A stretch of DNA of 64,000 nt from Monocercomonoides exilis. Taxonomy: Eukaryota > Preaxostyla > Oxymonadida > Polymastigidae. Of this stretch, positions 9,943 to 23,300 are shown in pieces (the stretch's first letter is position 1; every line of letters starts with the position of its first letter). Below the pieces are notes generated by a model. That model was given only the letters and a program-made list of their open reading frames with translations. It was not told where the DNA came from and searched no databases. The stretch lies in the NCBI GenBank assembly GCA_001643675.2, contig LSRY02000002.1:2499001-2563000 (forward strand). The letters are read 5' to 3'. Made by a program: the position numbers and the translations under genes.

Positions 9943-12592
9943 ATGAATTTTGAAACGGAAAGCGATTTTGTAGCTGAATTACGCCAAATTACTTATTATC
10001 CACTTTGGGAGCCCGTCCAAATTCAAATACCTTTTGTACAACCAAAACCAGGGCCTCCTAGAATTGGAACTCATTTTGTTGTTTATTCAAAAACAATTCA
10101 ATTGGCGGAAGCGCTTAGCTCTTGGATTTTATCTGGAAAAAATGTTTCCAATGGTATTTTGTTATGTTAAATATATCAATGCTTTTTATTCAGTAAATTG
10201 TATATTTATTTTCTCTCAAAGCCATTTTAACACAAGTTATTTTGCATTGCAAGAAATTACGAGAAAGAGCTTCATACACAGGAAGAATTATTCCTTTTCG
10301 AGAAGGATACATTTGTAACTCGAGCATTTTCTTGTTTAACATTATTTTAGGATCTATGCAATGCAGATGCCCAAAGAAAGATCCTTCTTCGTCATCTTCA
10401 ACGCCACAAGAAGTGAAAAAAAAAGAAACAACTCCTTGTTCATGTTCAGTTTGTATTTTAAAAACAAAATGCAGACACATCATTGAATATTTACTAGATG
10501 TGATAAAGTTAACTAATACATATCAAATGAATTCATTCATTACACGTTTTTTCTTTTCTTCGTTCTCGACTCTAAATTGGGGATCTCAACAAGAGTATCA
10601 TGATGGACTGCGATTATCACCTGGGATTGTCTCATTTGGAACATTCATCCACACAGAGTTAATTGACATAGGTCGAATTTGCGGTCCTGAATTTGCAGTG
10701 CGAATGATGTGGCCCGTTCTTCTATATGGCACCCGAACAGCTGCTTCCGCTCTGGAAAGCGCGCATGCATCACCTGCGCGGACAGAGCAATTGAAGGCAG
10801 ACATCATTGGACTGCTTCTGCTGGCATATCGATGGACTCCATTTCTGTCACAAGGGAGAATAGCATTCATCAGCGGGATGGAGTGCATTGTGCGGCGCCT
10901 GCTGATCTTCCTCGGTATCCTTACGATGCCTCTGAGCAGCATAGCCCCCTTTCTCACTGCCATGTCTCATGCTGAGAAGCACGCAATCAGCAGCTCCATC
11001 GCATCCATCGACACTGACATTGATCCTGACGTGCTTTCTGTGAGGCGCTCTTTGTCTCCCCCACTTCACGGCTCCTCCAATTCATATGCTTCAGCTTCTT
11101 CTGGGCAGTCGTCGCCTTCCTCTCCTTCGCCTCATTCGCAGTGCTCTTCTCCTTCACATCCTGGAGGGCCTGCCATGACCTCTCCATCACCTCCGCCACA
11201 GGTCCCATCTTCCACTCCCCAACAGACATGGAATCTAATGGCAGACTCTCTCTTTCCCTATGTCATCTCCTTCCCAAATGAGGATGTATCTGACCAAACA
11301 AAACCCAGCTCTCCTCATCCACCAGGTGCAGCCTCGCCTTCTACCACAACTTCGCCTTCATTTCACTCTGTCTTTCTTTCTGGACACTTCAACGAAGCTT
11401 ATTCATCACCACCGATCTCACGCACGTCATCTCCATCCAACTCTTCCTCTCCTGCCCCGTCAACAGCTGTCAGTGCAATGCAGAGTGCTGGTCTTAGCTC
11501 AAGCAGCAGCAGTGTCGGCATCGGCGTTGGTAGTGTTGGGGGTGCATCGGGTGTGTCTCAGCGGGGAGGGGCCAAGTCGATGCTGCAATGCTGGGCTCAG
11601 AGTGCGCTGAAGGCGTCGCAGCGGCAGAAGATCATCCCGTTTGTGCAGCCATACAGCAGCTGGGAGGAGATCCTGGCCTCTTCGACAGTCACGCAGGTGC
11701 AGCAGGAGTTCTACCACGTTGCAGCGACGATGAAGAACGAGAAGCACAAATGGAGAGAAGAGGCTGTGCGGATGCTCAGAACAGCCTACGTCAACTCTGA
11801 GGCTATTGCTGGTGTAGCTATTGATTTGCTGGCATTCAGCCCTATTTTGAAGGCTGTGAAGATGAAGCAGCCAAAGAGACAAGGATCTCGATTTGTACAA
11901 TGTTTGTGACAACTCTATTGTAACAATGACAACAAATAATTAATTTAATTAAAAAATGAAATAATTCATTTTCAATTTTTTGTGTTTCTTTCTTCTTTCA
12001 TTCAGCACAAAATCCACAAAGTGCATCTGCAGCATCTCTTGGCACTTCTGCCGAAGAGAATCCATTTTCTGAGCTTCCTCGTCCGCCTCTGATGACAGCG
12101 CATTCGTCAAAGCGAGGAGGCATTCTGAAAGAAGGAGAGATGAGAACTGATGGCATGCAGAAGGGAGGGAAAGAAGGAAATGAAGGAGGCAGCGACGAGG
12201 GAGAAGGAGAAAGAGAAGGGGAAGGAGAGAGAGAAGGAGATGAGTCAGACAGCAGCGACGACCTGGGCGACATCAACGACAACGAGGCATATGAAGAAGA
12301 CGACTTCAACTTCGAGCCACTTCGTCCGCTTGTCACTTTGGACGATGTCATCACGATGGTTCTGCGGAGATCAGAGCTGCAAAGGAAGATAGCTGTGAGT
12401 GCTGTGCCGTATTCAGTGGCCTCGGCGCTTGCACGCTCCACGCGGCCGAAGCTGGAGATGGAGCCTCCCATCACAGGAGACGAGGCACTGCAGCTTGTTG
12501 AGATTTATGGGGTGATTGACTCTTTGCAGGCAGACTCTGGCGAGGATCCAATGGATAACAGAGAAGACGATGGGAGAGGTGAAGAGAACTGA
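9943..12592 (+). CDS. Unrecognised 825-aa protein with possible membrane segments
   Basis: Exons 9943-10153, 10222-11901, 12006-12592, with phases agreeing at both introns. I do not recognise the family. The first ~270 residues look folded, with conserved-looking pieces (FVVYSKTIQLAEALSSW, LTQVILHCKKLRERASY, GRIIPFREGYICNSS) and hydrophobic segments that could be membrane-associated. A second folded block (ICGPEFAVRMMWPVLLYG, AFISGMECIVRRLLIFLG) is followed by a long Ser/Pro-rich linker. A helical block near residues 540-640 contains SWEEILASSTVTQVQQEFY. The last exon is acidic, then has LRPLVTLDDVITMVLRRSEL. PEX16 was considered because of similar size and hydrophobic character, but its motifs are absent. 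It shares a 125-bp promoter with RGP1. Base composition rises sharply in GC around 11500-11800 compared with the flanks. Confidence 0.75.
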
Positions 12593-12970
12593 ATGCTGTT
12601 GCTTGTTAATATTATTGAATTCGTGTTTACAAACCATTTTATTTGGAAATTGACTTATATTTTATGAAATTTCTGTTGTTATTATTATGTTTTTATGTAT
12701 ATTTATGTACAATCATATTTTTTTTCTTTTTTCAAATAAATAATTATTTTTTTATATAAACACTGACAACAATTTTTTTTTTCATTTCACACGTACATTA
12801 ATAAAGACTTATGCAATTTAAAGATCATTTATTCTACAAAGACGATTTAAACAGTTTTATTTTCTGAGATCATGAAAATAAAACAAATTGATCTGATGCA
12901 TTATCTCCTTTCCATCATTTTTATCTCTCTTTATTTCCGCTTTTTTTGCGGAACAGAATTTTATTCATAG
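12593..12970 (+). other. Intergenic spacer between two plus-strand genes
   Basis: 378 bp, AT-rich, with T-runs after the upstream stop. I see no gene or RNA in it. Confidence 0.6.
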
Positions 12971-14193
12971 ATGGCACACCAGGAGCAACCTAAGAAAAAG
13001 ACTATTTTCCAAGTGATGAGGGAATATGAAAAGAAAATTGAGGACAGACAGCGTCAGTTCGAAGAAATTCAAGAGGAGGTTCTTCACTTGAAATCGGAGA
13101 TTAAAGCAGAAAGAATTACACTTCAAAATACTCAAGCCATTGAAGAGGTTAAGGAAGGTTTGCAAATTATTATTGCATTTTTATTTTTCAATTTATTTTA
13201 TCAAAACTTAATTCTATTTTTTTCAGCTGTCTTTTTTGAGAGGAAGAAATTAGAAAATCAAATACACGAATTAACATTAGAATTAGAAAGGAGAGAAACT
13301 ATTCTCGCAACAACTACTCAATCATCTGTTTGGAATTTTTGTTTTGTATTCATATTGATAAGGGATTTATTACTATTTTTATATGTGTATAGGAAATGAA
13401 AGATGATGAAATCAAGCAATTCAAACAAGATAATGGAGCTGAAGAAGAGTCCATTCGTGAATTTTTGGAATCTCATGCGGAATCAAAAGCAAAAATTGAG
13501 CATTTCAGAGAAGAGACAATCAAGAACGAAAGGCAGACAAAGACTTTGCAGTTTCGTAAAACTCAACTTTTAACCATGCTTGCTCTTTTGAAAGCAGCAT
13601 ATGACAGCGATTCGCGGTCTGTATGTCCTCAAATACCAAGTGTTCCAGCGGAAGCAAGATTGGTAACAACAGAAAGCGAAATGATTCCTGATGTATTTTT
13701 TGATCTGGTAACATCTTTGCAGCAAAAGATGGAAGAATCTTCTGAAAGTGTTAAACAGCTTCTTGAAGATAAACAATCAATTTGCGATGACTTGGAAGAG
13801 GACTTGAAGCAATTCACACGAGATTCAAGACAATCATCTGAGAAAATGCAACTTACAAGAAAAGAAAGGGAATTAACGCAAAAAAGGAAAGAGATTGAAG
13901 AAGCCATTGAGAGGGACGAAAAGGAGAGAAGGCGATCGGGTCGCCCCTCATCAGGCTTAGGAAGCTTTGCTGACGAATATCAAGAAGCAGCTGACACAGG
14001 AGCAGGTGGGATGGGCTCACCAGGAATGAGCAGCATGAGAAAGACAGGTCTGAACGGTCCGATTGGCAAAAGAACACCAAAGAGATCTGCGATGTCTCCG
14101 ATGCAGCCACCGAAAAAGGTTATTGGTGGCCCCAAAAATATACTTATTGGCGGGCCTGGAATTGAAAGATCAGTCTCCAGGTCACACCTCTAA
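12971..14193 (+). CDS. Coiled-coil protein, 362 aa
   Basis: Exons 12971-13157, 13227-13327, 13393-14193. Introns start with GTTTGC and GTTTGG; phases agree. Residues 15-125 and about 130-310 are heptad-rich, charged and Glu/Lys/Gln-dense (for example MREYEKKIEDRQRQFEE and LENQIHELTLELERRE), separated by a short helical block with an LLTMLALLKAAYDSDS core. The last ~65 residues are Gly/Pro/Met-rich and basic (GLNGPIGKRTPKRS), a likely disordered tail. Intraflagellar-transport and kinetochore coiled-coil proteins have this look, but nothing family-specific is seen. It converges on the radical SAM gene downstream. Confidence 0.85.
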
Positions 14194-14838
14194 GTTCGTA
14201 GTCTTTTGTTTTCTTTCCTTGTTCTATTGAAGTATACCGCATATAATTATGCTGGAATATTTCTTTTTTCTTCGTTATCAACATCTTCTCGAAAGTATTT
14301 CTTCTCATTTCCCAAAATATAATTTTCTTGATTATGAATAATTATTTTCTCAAAGCAAAACCTTTTGCTTTGCTTTCATTTAGTGGAAATGACAAATCAA
14401 AAGCTTTTATTCATTTCCTTGATTCTTGTTAATTTTTAGCTTCAAATTAAGAATTATCTTAATTTTCATCTCATCTTCAGTTTCAATCGACTGCATCTAT
14501 TTCTTTTTCATTACAATCAAAAAATTCACACTTTTTAATCTCTAAAATCAAGTGAAATACGAAAAGTTTATGCTGATTTATTTAATTATTATCAATAACG
14601 AACAATAAAGATAGAAAGCACAGAATGTATTGAAAAAGTTAAAAAAAAAATAAAAAATCGATTAAACAAAAAGTAGATGATGTCCAATGATGTATTTGTC
14701 TGAAGATGTTTTTGATTTGTTCATTATTTTTAATTTCAAGAATGTCTATTGTACAATAGAAAACGATTTGATATTGCAGTCTTCATGAACAAATCGTCTA
14801 TATTATGCTGGCAGCACCAAAATAGCTTTTTGAACATT
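14194..14838. other. Spacer between convergent 3' ends
   Basis: 645 bp, AT-rich, with T-rich and A-rich tracts expected of 3' UTRs on both strands. No open frame or structured RNA seen. Confidence 0.6.
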
Positions 14839-16006
14839 TTATTTCCATATTCCTGGAATTTCTGTTCCACAGCTCTTGCACTTTCCTGTTTCAACATCAA
14901 ATTTAGATTTGTCAACTGTTGTATTCATCATCCCAATTCTACGAACTAATACGGATCCACATTTCGGGCATTCTGTATTGCTTTTCCCAGAAGATCCAAC
15001 ATTGCCCATATAAATGAAGTTAACTCCGTTCTTTTTGCCAATACGATATGCTCGCTCAAGAGTCGATAAGGGTGTTCGCGGAGTGTCCATCATTTTAAAT
15101 TCGGGGTGAAATGCGGAAATATGCCATGGAATGGATGGATCAACAGATACAAGCCACTTCGTCAAAGCATCAAGCTCTTCATCGCTGTCATTTTCACCGG
15201 GAATCAGGAGTGTTGTTGTTTCGACCCAAATTCCGGCTTTTTTTGCTCTTTCAACAGTTGCCAAAACTGGTGCAATTGATGACTTGCAATGCTTTTTATA
15301 AAATTCATCGGTAAAAGCTTTAACATCAACGTTAAATGCATCTATTAATCCGGCAAGCATATCCACAGCCTCTGGAGTTTCATATCCATTTGTAACAAAC
15401 ACTGTTTTAATTCCATGAGGCTTTACAAGAGCAGCAGTTGCCATTGCGTAATCCATAAATATTGTAGGTTCATTGTATGTAAATGCTACACTTGGAGATC
15501 TTGATTCAATGCAATGTTGCGCAATTTGCTCAGGTGAAAGTTTAATTCCAAGGAGTGAATCTTCAATGTCTCCAGTTCGACAAGCAGATCCTGCAATCTG
15601 ATCCACTTGACTTATATCCCAGTTTTGACAAAAATCACATTTAAAATTGCACCCGATTGTGCCAATACTGTAGATTGGAGTTCCTGGAAGAAAATGATGC
15701 AATGGTTTTTTTTCCTTGTTTTAAAAAATATGAAGCAAAAAGTGAACATTTCACTTTTATAAAGCAAGCATACAATTGGATCAGTATGATGTGCTATTGC
15801 TCTCCCAAATACCATCGAAACGATGGAGCCATCAACATTTTTTCTCACGCCGCATATTCCTGCTCTTCCAGGAGTTATAATGCATCCTACACAGAAACAT
15901 ATTCATCAAAATAACGCAAAAAGAAAAGGTTCTACATACGATGCGAGCAGCATAAACATTTTACTTTCTTATCGTCAAGAGACTCCCAAGTTTTTGGTGC
16001 TGACAT
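14839..16006 (-). CDS. amrS: AmmeMemoRadiSam-system radical SAM enzyme
   Basis: Exons on the minus strand: 16006-15940, 15886-15774, 15714-14839; 351 aa, the usual family length. The start SAPKTWESLDD...KCLCCSHRCIITPGRAG and GICGVRKN match the Cys-rich N-terminus of the family. The radical SAM motif GCNFKCDFCQNW places the 4Fe-4S ligands at Cys82, Cys86 and Cys89 (CxxxCxxC). AFTYNEPTIF and VFVTNGY follow as in this family, and the C-terminus has two CxxC pairs (ECPKCG and KCKSCG) that may bind metal. Members reductively cleave S-adenosylmethionine; the physiological substrate of this system, which in prokaryotes travels with AMMECR1 and Memo, is not established. The cluster is oxygen-sensitive, which fits an anaerobic host. 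Introns show it is nuclear, not a bacterial contaminant. Confidence 0.93.
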
Positions 16007-16114
16007 TTAAAATATAAATATGGGAATATTTTGATCTTTATTTTTCCTGATTATTTCAGTTCGATTCAATAAAAAACTGCGTTTTTAAAAAACCGCACAC
16101 TAAAAAGAAACATT

Positions 16115-19100
16115 TCAGAGATCGTCCGATGAATCAAATAAACTTTCAATTCTCAAAAATTGATGTCTCTTTGGATTTGACTTTGGCTTTGGAGCTGGTC
16201 TATGCTTCACGTTGCTCGATAGCAAATTTTTTGTTGAGGGAAGAGGAGGACTAAGATTTTCAGAAAATTGAAGCGAAGTTCTTTTAGCCACTTTAGCTTC
16301 TGTTCGAGTTTGTCTTTCTTTTCTTTTGGATTCTGACTTTTTCAGAAGAGGTTGAACAGAAAACAGAATTGTACTGTCTTCTTCTTGAAGAGAATTGTCT
16401 TCTGCCCTTCTTTTTCGCATTTGAGAAGCAGAAGCACGTTTTGGCTGAGGTTGAATGCCTTTGGCCTTACTCTGCTTGGAAATACGGTCACCTCCAAACA
16501 AAGAATGTTCTGTGTTATCTTCGTCTTCTGTTTCGATGTCTTCAAATTCTTCAGTTGGATGCAAGTTTTGGAAAGGAGCAGCATACGAAGCAGATGAAGA
16601 TGATGCTGACAAAGGAGAGATTGATGGAGAAGGCGAAGGAGAAGAAGGAGAAGGAGATGAGTCTCTTTTGTGTGAATGTTGCTGTATCATTTTCTGTTGC
16701 TGCTGACGTTGCACTTGCAGCCGAGTGAAATGAGCTGTGTTATTTGTTGCCATTGCCACTGCTGCTGAAGGCTCTTCTGTTCTGTGAAGGCGGTCATCAT
16801 TTTCCTTTTGTGCCAAAAGAACAGAAAGAGAGCTGCTTATGTGGCAGGAATGGCGAGAAGGGAAGAATCTGGGCAGATGAGGAATATTCTGAAGCATTTC
16901 TGCCACAACACGCTTGGCCTCTGCACTTTCGTCTGTGAGAGACAGTTCAGACAGAGAATTCGAAAAATCAGCTGAAGATGCTTCAGATGCTTCAGATGAT
17001 GAAGAAGACAAGGAAGATGTTGGATTTGATGGATTTTCGGATTGCATTCTGTTTTTTGAATGATTTAAAGGAGAATGTGATTTGTGCTGAAATTGTCTTT
17101 CTGTTGGACCTTCCTCAGGCTGAGTGTCAAATTCATCTTTTTGAAGGAATGAACGATCGTCTTCATCAACAAGAAGTTGCTCTGCACACGCAAGATTCTA
17201 TTCATAAATGTGAGTTGTTGAATAAAAAAAGAAACATCCAGAATTCACACAACACAAACAATAAAACAATTCAACAAAGAGAATTCGAAAGAATTTATTG
17301 CCTTTCCTTTCAAAATAAACCAAACACAAACTTTAATCATAATTTTTCCAGTTTGTTGCGAAGGATACAACAAAAAATATCGAGTGTACGAAAACTGATT
17401 TTGCTCCACTTCTGAATGAGATGGAGGAAATGAAAGGAAAGGCGATGCTGTCACAGAAGAAGTGCAAACGAGACACTCATCCTTTTCAAATAGAAAGATG
17501 AAAAGCAATTAAAAGACATAATATTTAATTCAAGACAATTATGAAAAATGCAAACGTTCTCTTCCAGAAGTGTTGTGAGTGCAGAAAACAGCATGAAGTT
17601 GTTGAGAAATGCTGGCGAACCAATGAGTGGAGGAGAGGAAGAAGATGACAGAACCAAAGGCTAAAAAAAGCAAGATAGAATGATATGTTTATCATACGGC
17701 AAGACAGGAAAAAAGTCATCATAGTAAAAATTTGTAATAGAATCAATGCAATCATTCCATTCATAATATTTCAAGACAAGAATAAAAACTTTAAGAATTA
17801 CAAAGAAAATGACAAATACAAACATGCCCAAATAAATGAGAGTCTGAAATTCCTTCTGTGCTGACTGTGGCGTATGCCCGAAGACATTGCCAGATGCCAA
17901 GTGAATGAAGAGGAGCAGATGAGTCAGTTGAATTGCGTGATGGAGTGGATGTTGAAGTGGGTGATTGCCCTTCCACGACAGATGTACCAATCCTGTTGAG
18001 AAACATTCAATTCCACAAATGTATTTAATCATTTGTACAATCATAATTATGTTGTCAAAACATAAAGTTGAAAAATATGCAAATAACAAATAGAAGGCAA
18101 TGAAAGTTCAATATTAATCAGCTGTTTCACACCGAAGAGAAGGATATGTCTGAGAAGGTTGAATTGGATGAGGTCTGCTTGGACATAGAAAGGCATTAGA
18201 TGAGCTTCTAAACTGAGCTGTGTGAGATGGAGAACAAGCATCAGAAACAGAAGAAGAAGAAGAAGAATCAATAGAAGCAGGATTGAAGGAGTGGAGTGTG
18301 GGTGCAACGTCAGAAGCAATTTCCGGATGAGAATCAACAAGAAGTCTTTGATGATGAAAAGGGCACATCTGAAAGATATGTGGAGAAATCGATAAACAAA
18401 ACATCATCCAATTATCACTTAAAAAAAAAAATAATTGTTGTGTTGCATGCCTGATCAAGTGAAATAAAAGGCAAAGGCAGTATTTCCATTGCTGAATCGC
18501 AAAATAGAGGGAAAGAGCGACAAGATTCGTCATTTTGAGATGAAACAGACAGTTGCGAAGAAGAAAAGGATGAATTGAAAGAAGAAGAATTTGAAGCATT
18601 AGAAGCTGATTGAACAGATACAGAAGAATCATCTTGTTCTTTTTCAATCTTAAAAAGCAACATGACATTGCCAACAGGAGGCGAATCATTTTGAATGCCG
18701 AATAGTTTTGGAGTTGTGATTGGTGCAGCAGAAACAAATTTGAACTGGTTTTTGTGAGCAAACTGATTCTTCAAATCTTCAGTTTCATCGAAAGTTCCAC
18801 AATAATATACTTCTTTTGATGAAAATGGTAAAGAAATAGAAGCATCTGATGGAAGTTGTGCAAAACAATTCAACGCTCCAAATGCTTCCTCATTTATTTC
18901 TTCAATTTTTGTCTTTGTTTGATATTTATCACTTGATGGTAGAATACCAGCGCTGGGCGAAAATAAATAATGCTGCTGATGAGCACTAACCCCAATGCTT
19001 GTTGAAGTAATGCGCGAAACAAGCGAACGAAATGAAGAAATCATCAAATGAGGAAGAGCAGATGATGACGATGGCTTATAAATAATTGTCAGATTTGAGT

Positions 19101-19901
19101 ATTCAGCCAAAAGAGACGAAAAAGAAAGAGAAGACGATGTTGATGCTGTAGCACCATTCATAAAAGATTCATCAAATATCTTTGAGAATTGAGTATCGTT
19201 TTTTAATTCTTTTGATAAATGATCTCCACTGAGATCGTTCTTCAAAGAATCAGATAAATCATTATTTGAGTTTTTAAATGAATTTTCTGATGCTAGCGAA
19301 CGATGTCCAAGGCTGCTGGGAGGAGGTTCTCCAGAAGATGTTATTACAACCGTTATTCGAATTGATTGATCAGAACATTTTTGAAGAACTTCTCGAAAAG
19401 AATTATCGATCTTTGGAAGCTGAGAAGTTACCAAAAATATTTCTTTGATTGCACAAAGATTTGAATAATTTTGAAAACATGATAGCGATTCTGAAAAAAA
19501 CGAGGTGAGAGCTGGAAACAGATTAATCAATTGATCAGATTATAACGAATAAACCACTTTGATTGGTTCCAAAATATAACTGTGAAAGGAGGATATCTGC
19601 CTTCTTTTTAACGAAACGTCGAAAATCAAATGGTTGTATAACCTGTAGAATGCAAAAAAATACAAAGAATGAATGATAAAAATTTTTAAATTCTCATCAA
19701 GTAATTGCGAACCAAATTCTGCTTCAATGGAATCGTGCACAATCCAATTGATACATTTGCGAAAAGCGGATATATGACAAGAGTTTCAAGGAAATATTGA
19801 TACCCAATAAGAAATGAATCCACAAAGAGTCTGTGGGCTTCCCATGCCTGCTTATCAATCATCCTTAAATCAAGGCCTATTATTATTCCAACTTTTTGCA
19901 T
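16115..19901 (-). CDS. Unrecognised 1026-aa protein with vWA-like N-terminus
   Basis: Eight exons on the minus strand: 19901-19713, 19642-19555, 19511-18451, 18368-18133, 17992-17824, 17660-17556, 17481-17332, 17197-16115. All phases agree. The start MQKVGIIIGLDLRMID..., the later VSIGLCTIPLK, FFSESLSCFQNY and EIFLVTS have the strand-helix order of a von Willebrand A fold, with Asp at the metal-site position but without a full DxSxS motif. The middle and C-terminus are Ser-rich with several short beta-like patches (SYTRYFLLYP) and basic runs, suggesting a nuclear protein. Integrator, TFIIH, Ku and Treslin all have related folds; I cannot choose among them. The intron at 18450-18369 has a GC donor (GCATGC). 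An upstream ATG in another frame, spliced by a very short intron, is possible. Confidence 0.75.
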
Positions 19902-20117
19902 CCAACAACAGAGATAAACCAAAATTATAATCGAATTGTGACATTTTGTAAACAACCCTTATTTTTATAAATCATTTCCTCGACGTTTGCTTTCTCAATT
20001 ATTCATCTAAAGTGAGCAGCAGGAAATGCGTATTGAAAAAGACTTCATTTTAAAGGATAAAGGAACAACTTATTATCTTTGAAGAATTTATTATTGAAAC
20101 AAAAAATTGAAAACAAC

Positions 20118-20189
20118 GGGCTTGTCCGGGAATTGAACCCGGGACCTCTTGCACCCTAAGCAAGAATCATACCACTAGACCAACAAGCC
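20118..20189 (-). tRNA. tRNA-Pro (anticodon AGG)
   Basis: Read on the minus strand, the acceptor stem GGCTTGT pairs with ACAAGCC, followed by discriminator C. The anticodon arm CTTGC-TTAGGGT-GCAAG gives anticodon AGG. The A box (TGGTCTAGTGG) and B box (GGTTCAATTCC) are intact and there is no intron. A run of six T follows about 11 nt past the 3' end, a likely polymerase III terminator. CCA is not encoded. Confidence 0.95.
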
Positions 20190-20307
20190 GTTGAGGAAAG
20201 AAAAATTTTGAGCCATGTTTAAAATACATCATTTTGCGTAAACCATAAATAGAAAATAAAAATACATTCAATTATTTGAAAGTTTTTCGTTTTATAAATT
20301 TGTATCC

Positions 20308-23300
20308 ATGATTAAATCCAAAACGAAACAAAGCAATAAACCACCAACATTACCTCAAAATATCAAACGTAGTTCCACAAATGTTGAAAGAACGAAAACA
20401 CAACAACTTCCATTTTCAAATTTAAATGCAGATGAGAAACGTAAACTCGAAGGACTCGTACAAGAATTGTTCAAATATTCTCAAGAGAAGAAAGAATTAC
20501 AACAGAAAGTGGAGCAGCTTCTTGCTGAAAAAGAAAAAGATGAAATACTTCTTAATTCTCTTAAATCGCAGGAAAAAGAGAAAGACAGTTTGATAGAGAC
20601 AACAAAGACCGAAATGGAACATCTGTCATCAACTTTGCACTTAGATATCGATGAAATTCCCAATGATTTGACAATTTCTCAACCTAATGACAAAGCGACA
20701 TATTCTCCAGATAAACAGGAAAATATGTTAGAAATATCATTCCATCAAGCAGGAAATAAAAACGTAGAATCAACTAATTCTACAGCACATGAAACTAATT
20801 TATCTGAAATTTCGAAATTGAATTTTGATCCATTGAAAGATCTGATACAATCTTGTGTATCGATAAAGCAATCGTTGCATCAAATTGATGAAATTGAAAA
20901 AGAAATATCACCTTTACCCCCTCCAGTTTTGCTATTGTCCGAGGAATCAACCAGAAAACAAAACGAATCAACTGTTAACAAAGTCAATTACGAAAGAAAA
21001 GCACCATTAAAAAAAGAAAAAAATTCACCAATAAAATCTACAATTCACGACGAAGCACCAACTGAAAAATTTGAAAGCGATGGAACAGCAGACAGCGATT
21101 CCGACTTTTCTGAGGAGGAGGATGAAGTTGAAATTGAGCAAAATAATTTGAAACAAATTACTGGAAATGACAAAGAGGAACAAAACTCAGAAAATCAGAA
21201 AGAAGAAGATCATTTCAAAGATACGAAGCAAACGAAAAAAGACATATCTGAAAGCGAAGAAAGCGAACATTCCAGCGAACAGAGCTTTTCAGAGAGTTCA
21301 AGCATTGAGCCTGATGATTTTGATACAAATCAACAAGGGACAACAGGACAACCTCAGCTGAATTCAACAAATATTACAAAACCATCTTCTTCTCCTTATT
21401 CTTCTCTTGAGCAGCCTGCAAATTATGCAGAAGTTGCACTCACTGCCGAGCCATATGTCAGCATGAATCCATCATATCGCCCATCTGACACGGATGCATC
21501 AGTCCTCAATCAGCTGATGCTGCTGAAGACATCTCTTGGGAACAAACTCGAATCTGATCGCAACCAATCGCCATCATCTTCTTCAATCTCATCTTCACCA
21601 CCTCATTCTACAACAACTCCTAAGCCACTTCTTCCGCAATCACTTCCACAACCACTTCCACAACCACTTCCACCTCCTCCTCAGTCATTTTTTGCTTCCT
21701 CTTCACAAACAGATACACCTCAGCCTTCAAAAAATATGATTAGTTCTGCTTCAAAAGAAGAATCGACTTCCCATTTACCGGAATCACTGCCTCCTCCTCC
21801 GCCTTTTCAGATTACACCACAATTTTCGCTCACTTCATCGTCATTAAATCTTTCTGTTCCACCTCAGTCTAATTATGTTGTGTCCAACCCAATTCCGCTG
21901 AGCTCACGTGGTTATCCTGCCGAAGCCTTCCCAGAACCAGAGCCTTTGACACACACACAACTGATCAATACAACCAACAGCGTCCAATTGAGCCCTTCGA
22001 AAATGCTTCCACAGGGCTATTCTTTGCAGACTCCTTCGATTGTCTCTCTTCCATATGCTCATTCGCCTCAGAGGCATCTTTCAGGCTCGCCTTATTCAAT
22101 GTCTTCAACACAGTTTTATCCATCTCCTACGCAGGATGTTATTGTCTCTACGCCAGCTACTTTCTATTCAATGAATCCATCATTTATGCCAGACGAGGCT
22201 TCTTTGAGTCATCGAAGTTTAAGCAGACACAAAAGCACGTCTCAAATGCACAAAAGAAAAGAAGGCAGCAAAACAAACAGACACATGAAAGCATCACATG
22301 TTCATCACAGCAAAAGAAAGAAGAGCAAAGAAAGACATCACAAAACTAAAAATGAATCAGATAAAGACAACTCTTCATCAGAATCATCTTCTGAATTATC
22401 TGATGAAAAATCATCTGATTCAACTGCATCTTCAGAAACTTCAACATCATCAACTTCATCTTCATCATCTGCATCCACTTCAACAGCATCATCATCATCA
22501 TCATCATCATCATCTTCTTCTTCTTCTTCAACATCTTCTTCAAATTCACCATCTTTTAAAGAACATTCGTCTTCAACCACTTCAAATTCCAGTAGCATTT
22601 CCTCATCTTTCTCTTCAGATGAAAAGTCAGATAAGCATTCACACAGGCACAAGAAATCTTCAAAGAATGAAAAAGCAAAAGAAGACGAAAGGAAGACGAA
22701 ACCAAAAGATAAAGTTAAAGAAAAAGAACAGCACAGAAAAGAAGACAAAAAGGTGAAAGAAAAATCAAAGCATAAAAAAAGAACTAAAGACAGAAAAGAA
22801 AAAGAACACGCAGATTCTTCAGAAGAAAGCAAGAAAAAAGAAAAAAGCATCCAAAGATCAGAAGAGAAAAACGACAAAATATCAAATCAACATAACGAAA
22901 AATTGGATTCCTCACAAAAGGGAAAAACGATTGAAAGGAAAGACTTAGAGCAAAGCAAGCCTAAAGAAGATGTTTCAGAGCAACTGCATCAAGAAAAAGA
23001 GACTGAACATTTGACAGAACATGTCAAAGAGAGTGCCGAAGCGAATACTCAAACAGAAGAGATACAAAATGATACAAACAAAAAAAGTAATCTTGAAGAT
23101 TCAAATGCTGCTGCAAGTGGAGAAACGAAAAAAAGAAAAGTTGAATTTATTTTGGATGCAGATGATTCGAATAAAAGTGCAGATAAGAAAGCAATGAAAG
23201 ATGCTGAAGGAAAGACAACAGCTCTGCCAGTTGCTTCGAGTGAAAAAGAGACGCAAACAGAAATGATTCAAAGGAAACGCTCAAACAAACTTCTGACCCC

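Noticed and set aside
10310-10350. A 37-nt intron within exon 2 of the 9943 gene
   Set aside because: Removing it would create an in-frame stop; the unspliced frame stays open.
10242-11909. PEX16 assignment for the 9943 gene
   Set aside because: Size and hydrophobic blocks are suggestive, but none of the characteristic PEX16 segments could be aligned by eye.
22338-22877. Minus-strand acidic open frame (poly-Asp/Glu)
   Set aside because: It is the antisense of the poly-Ser and Lys/Glu codons of the plus-strand gene, not an independent gene.
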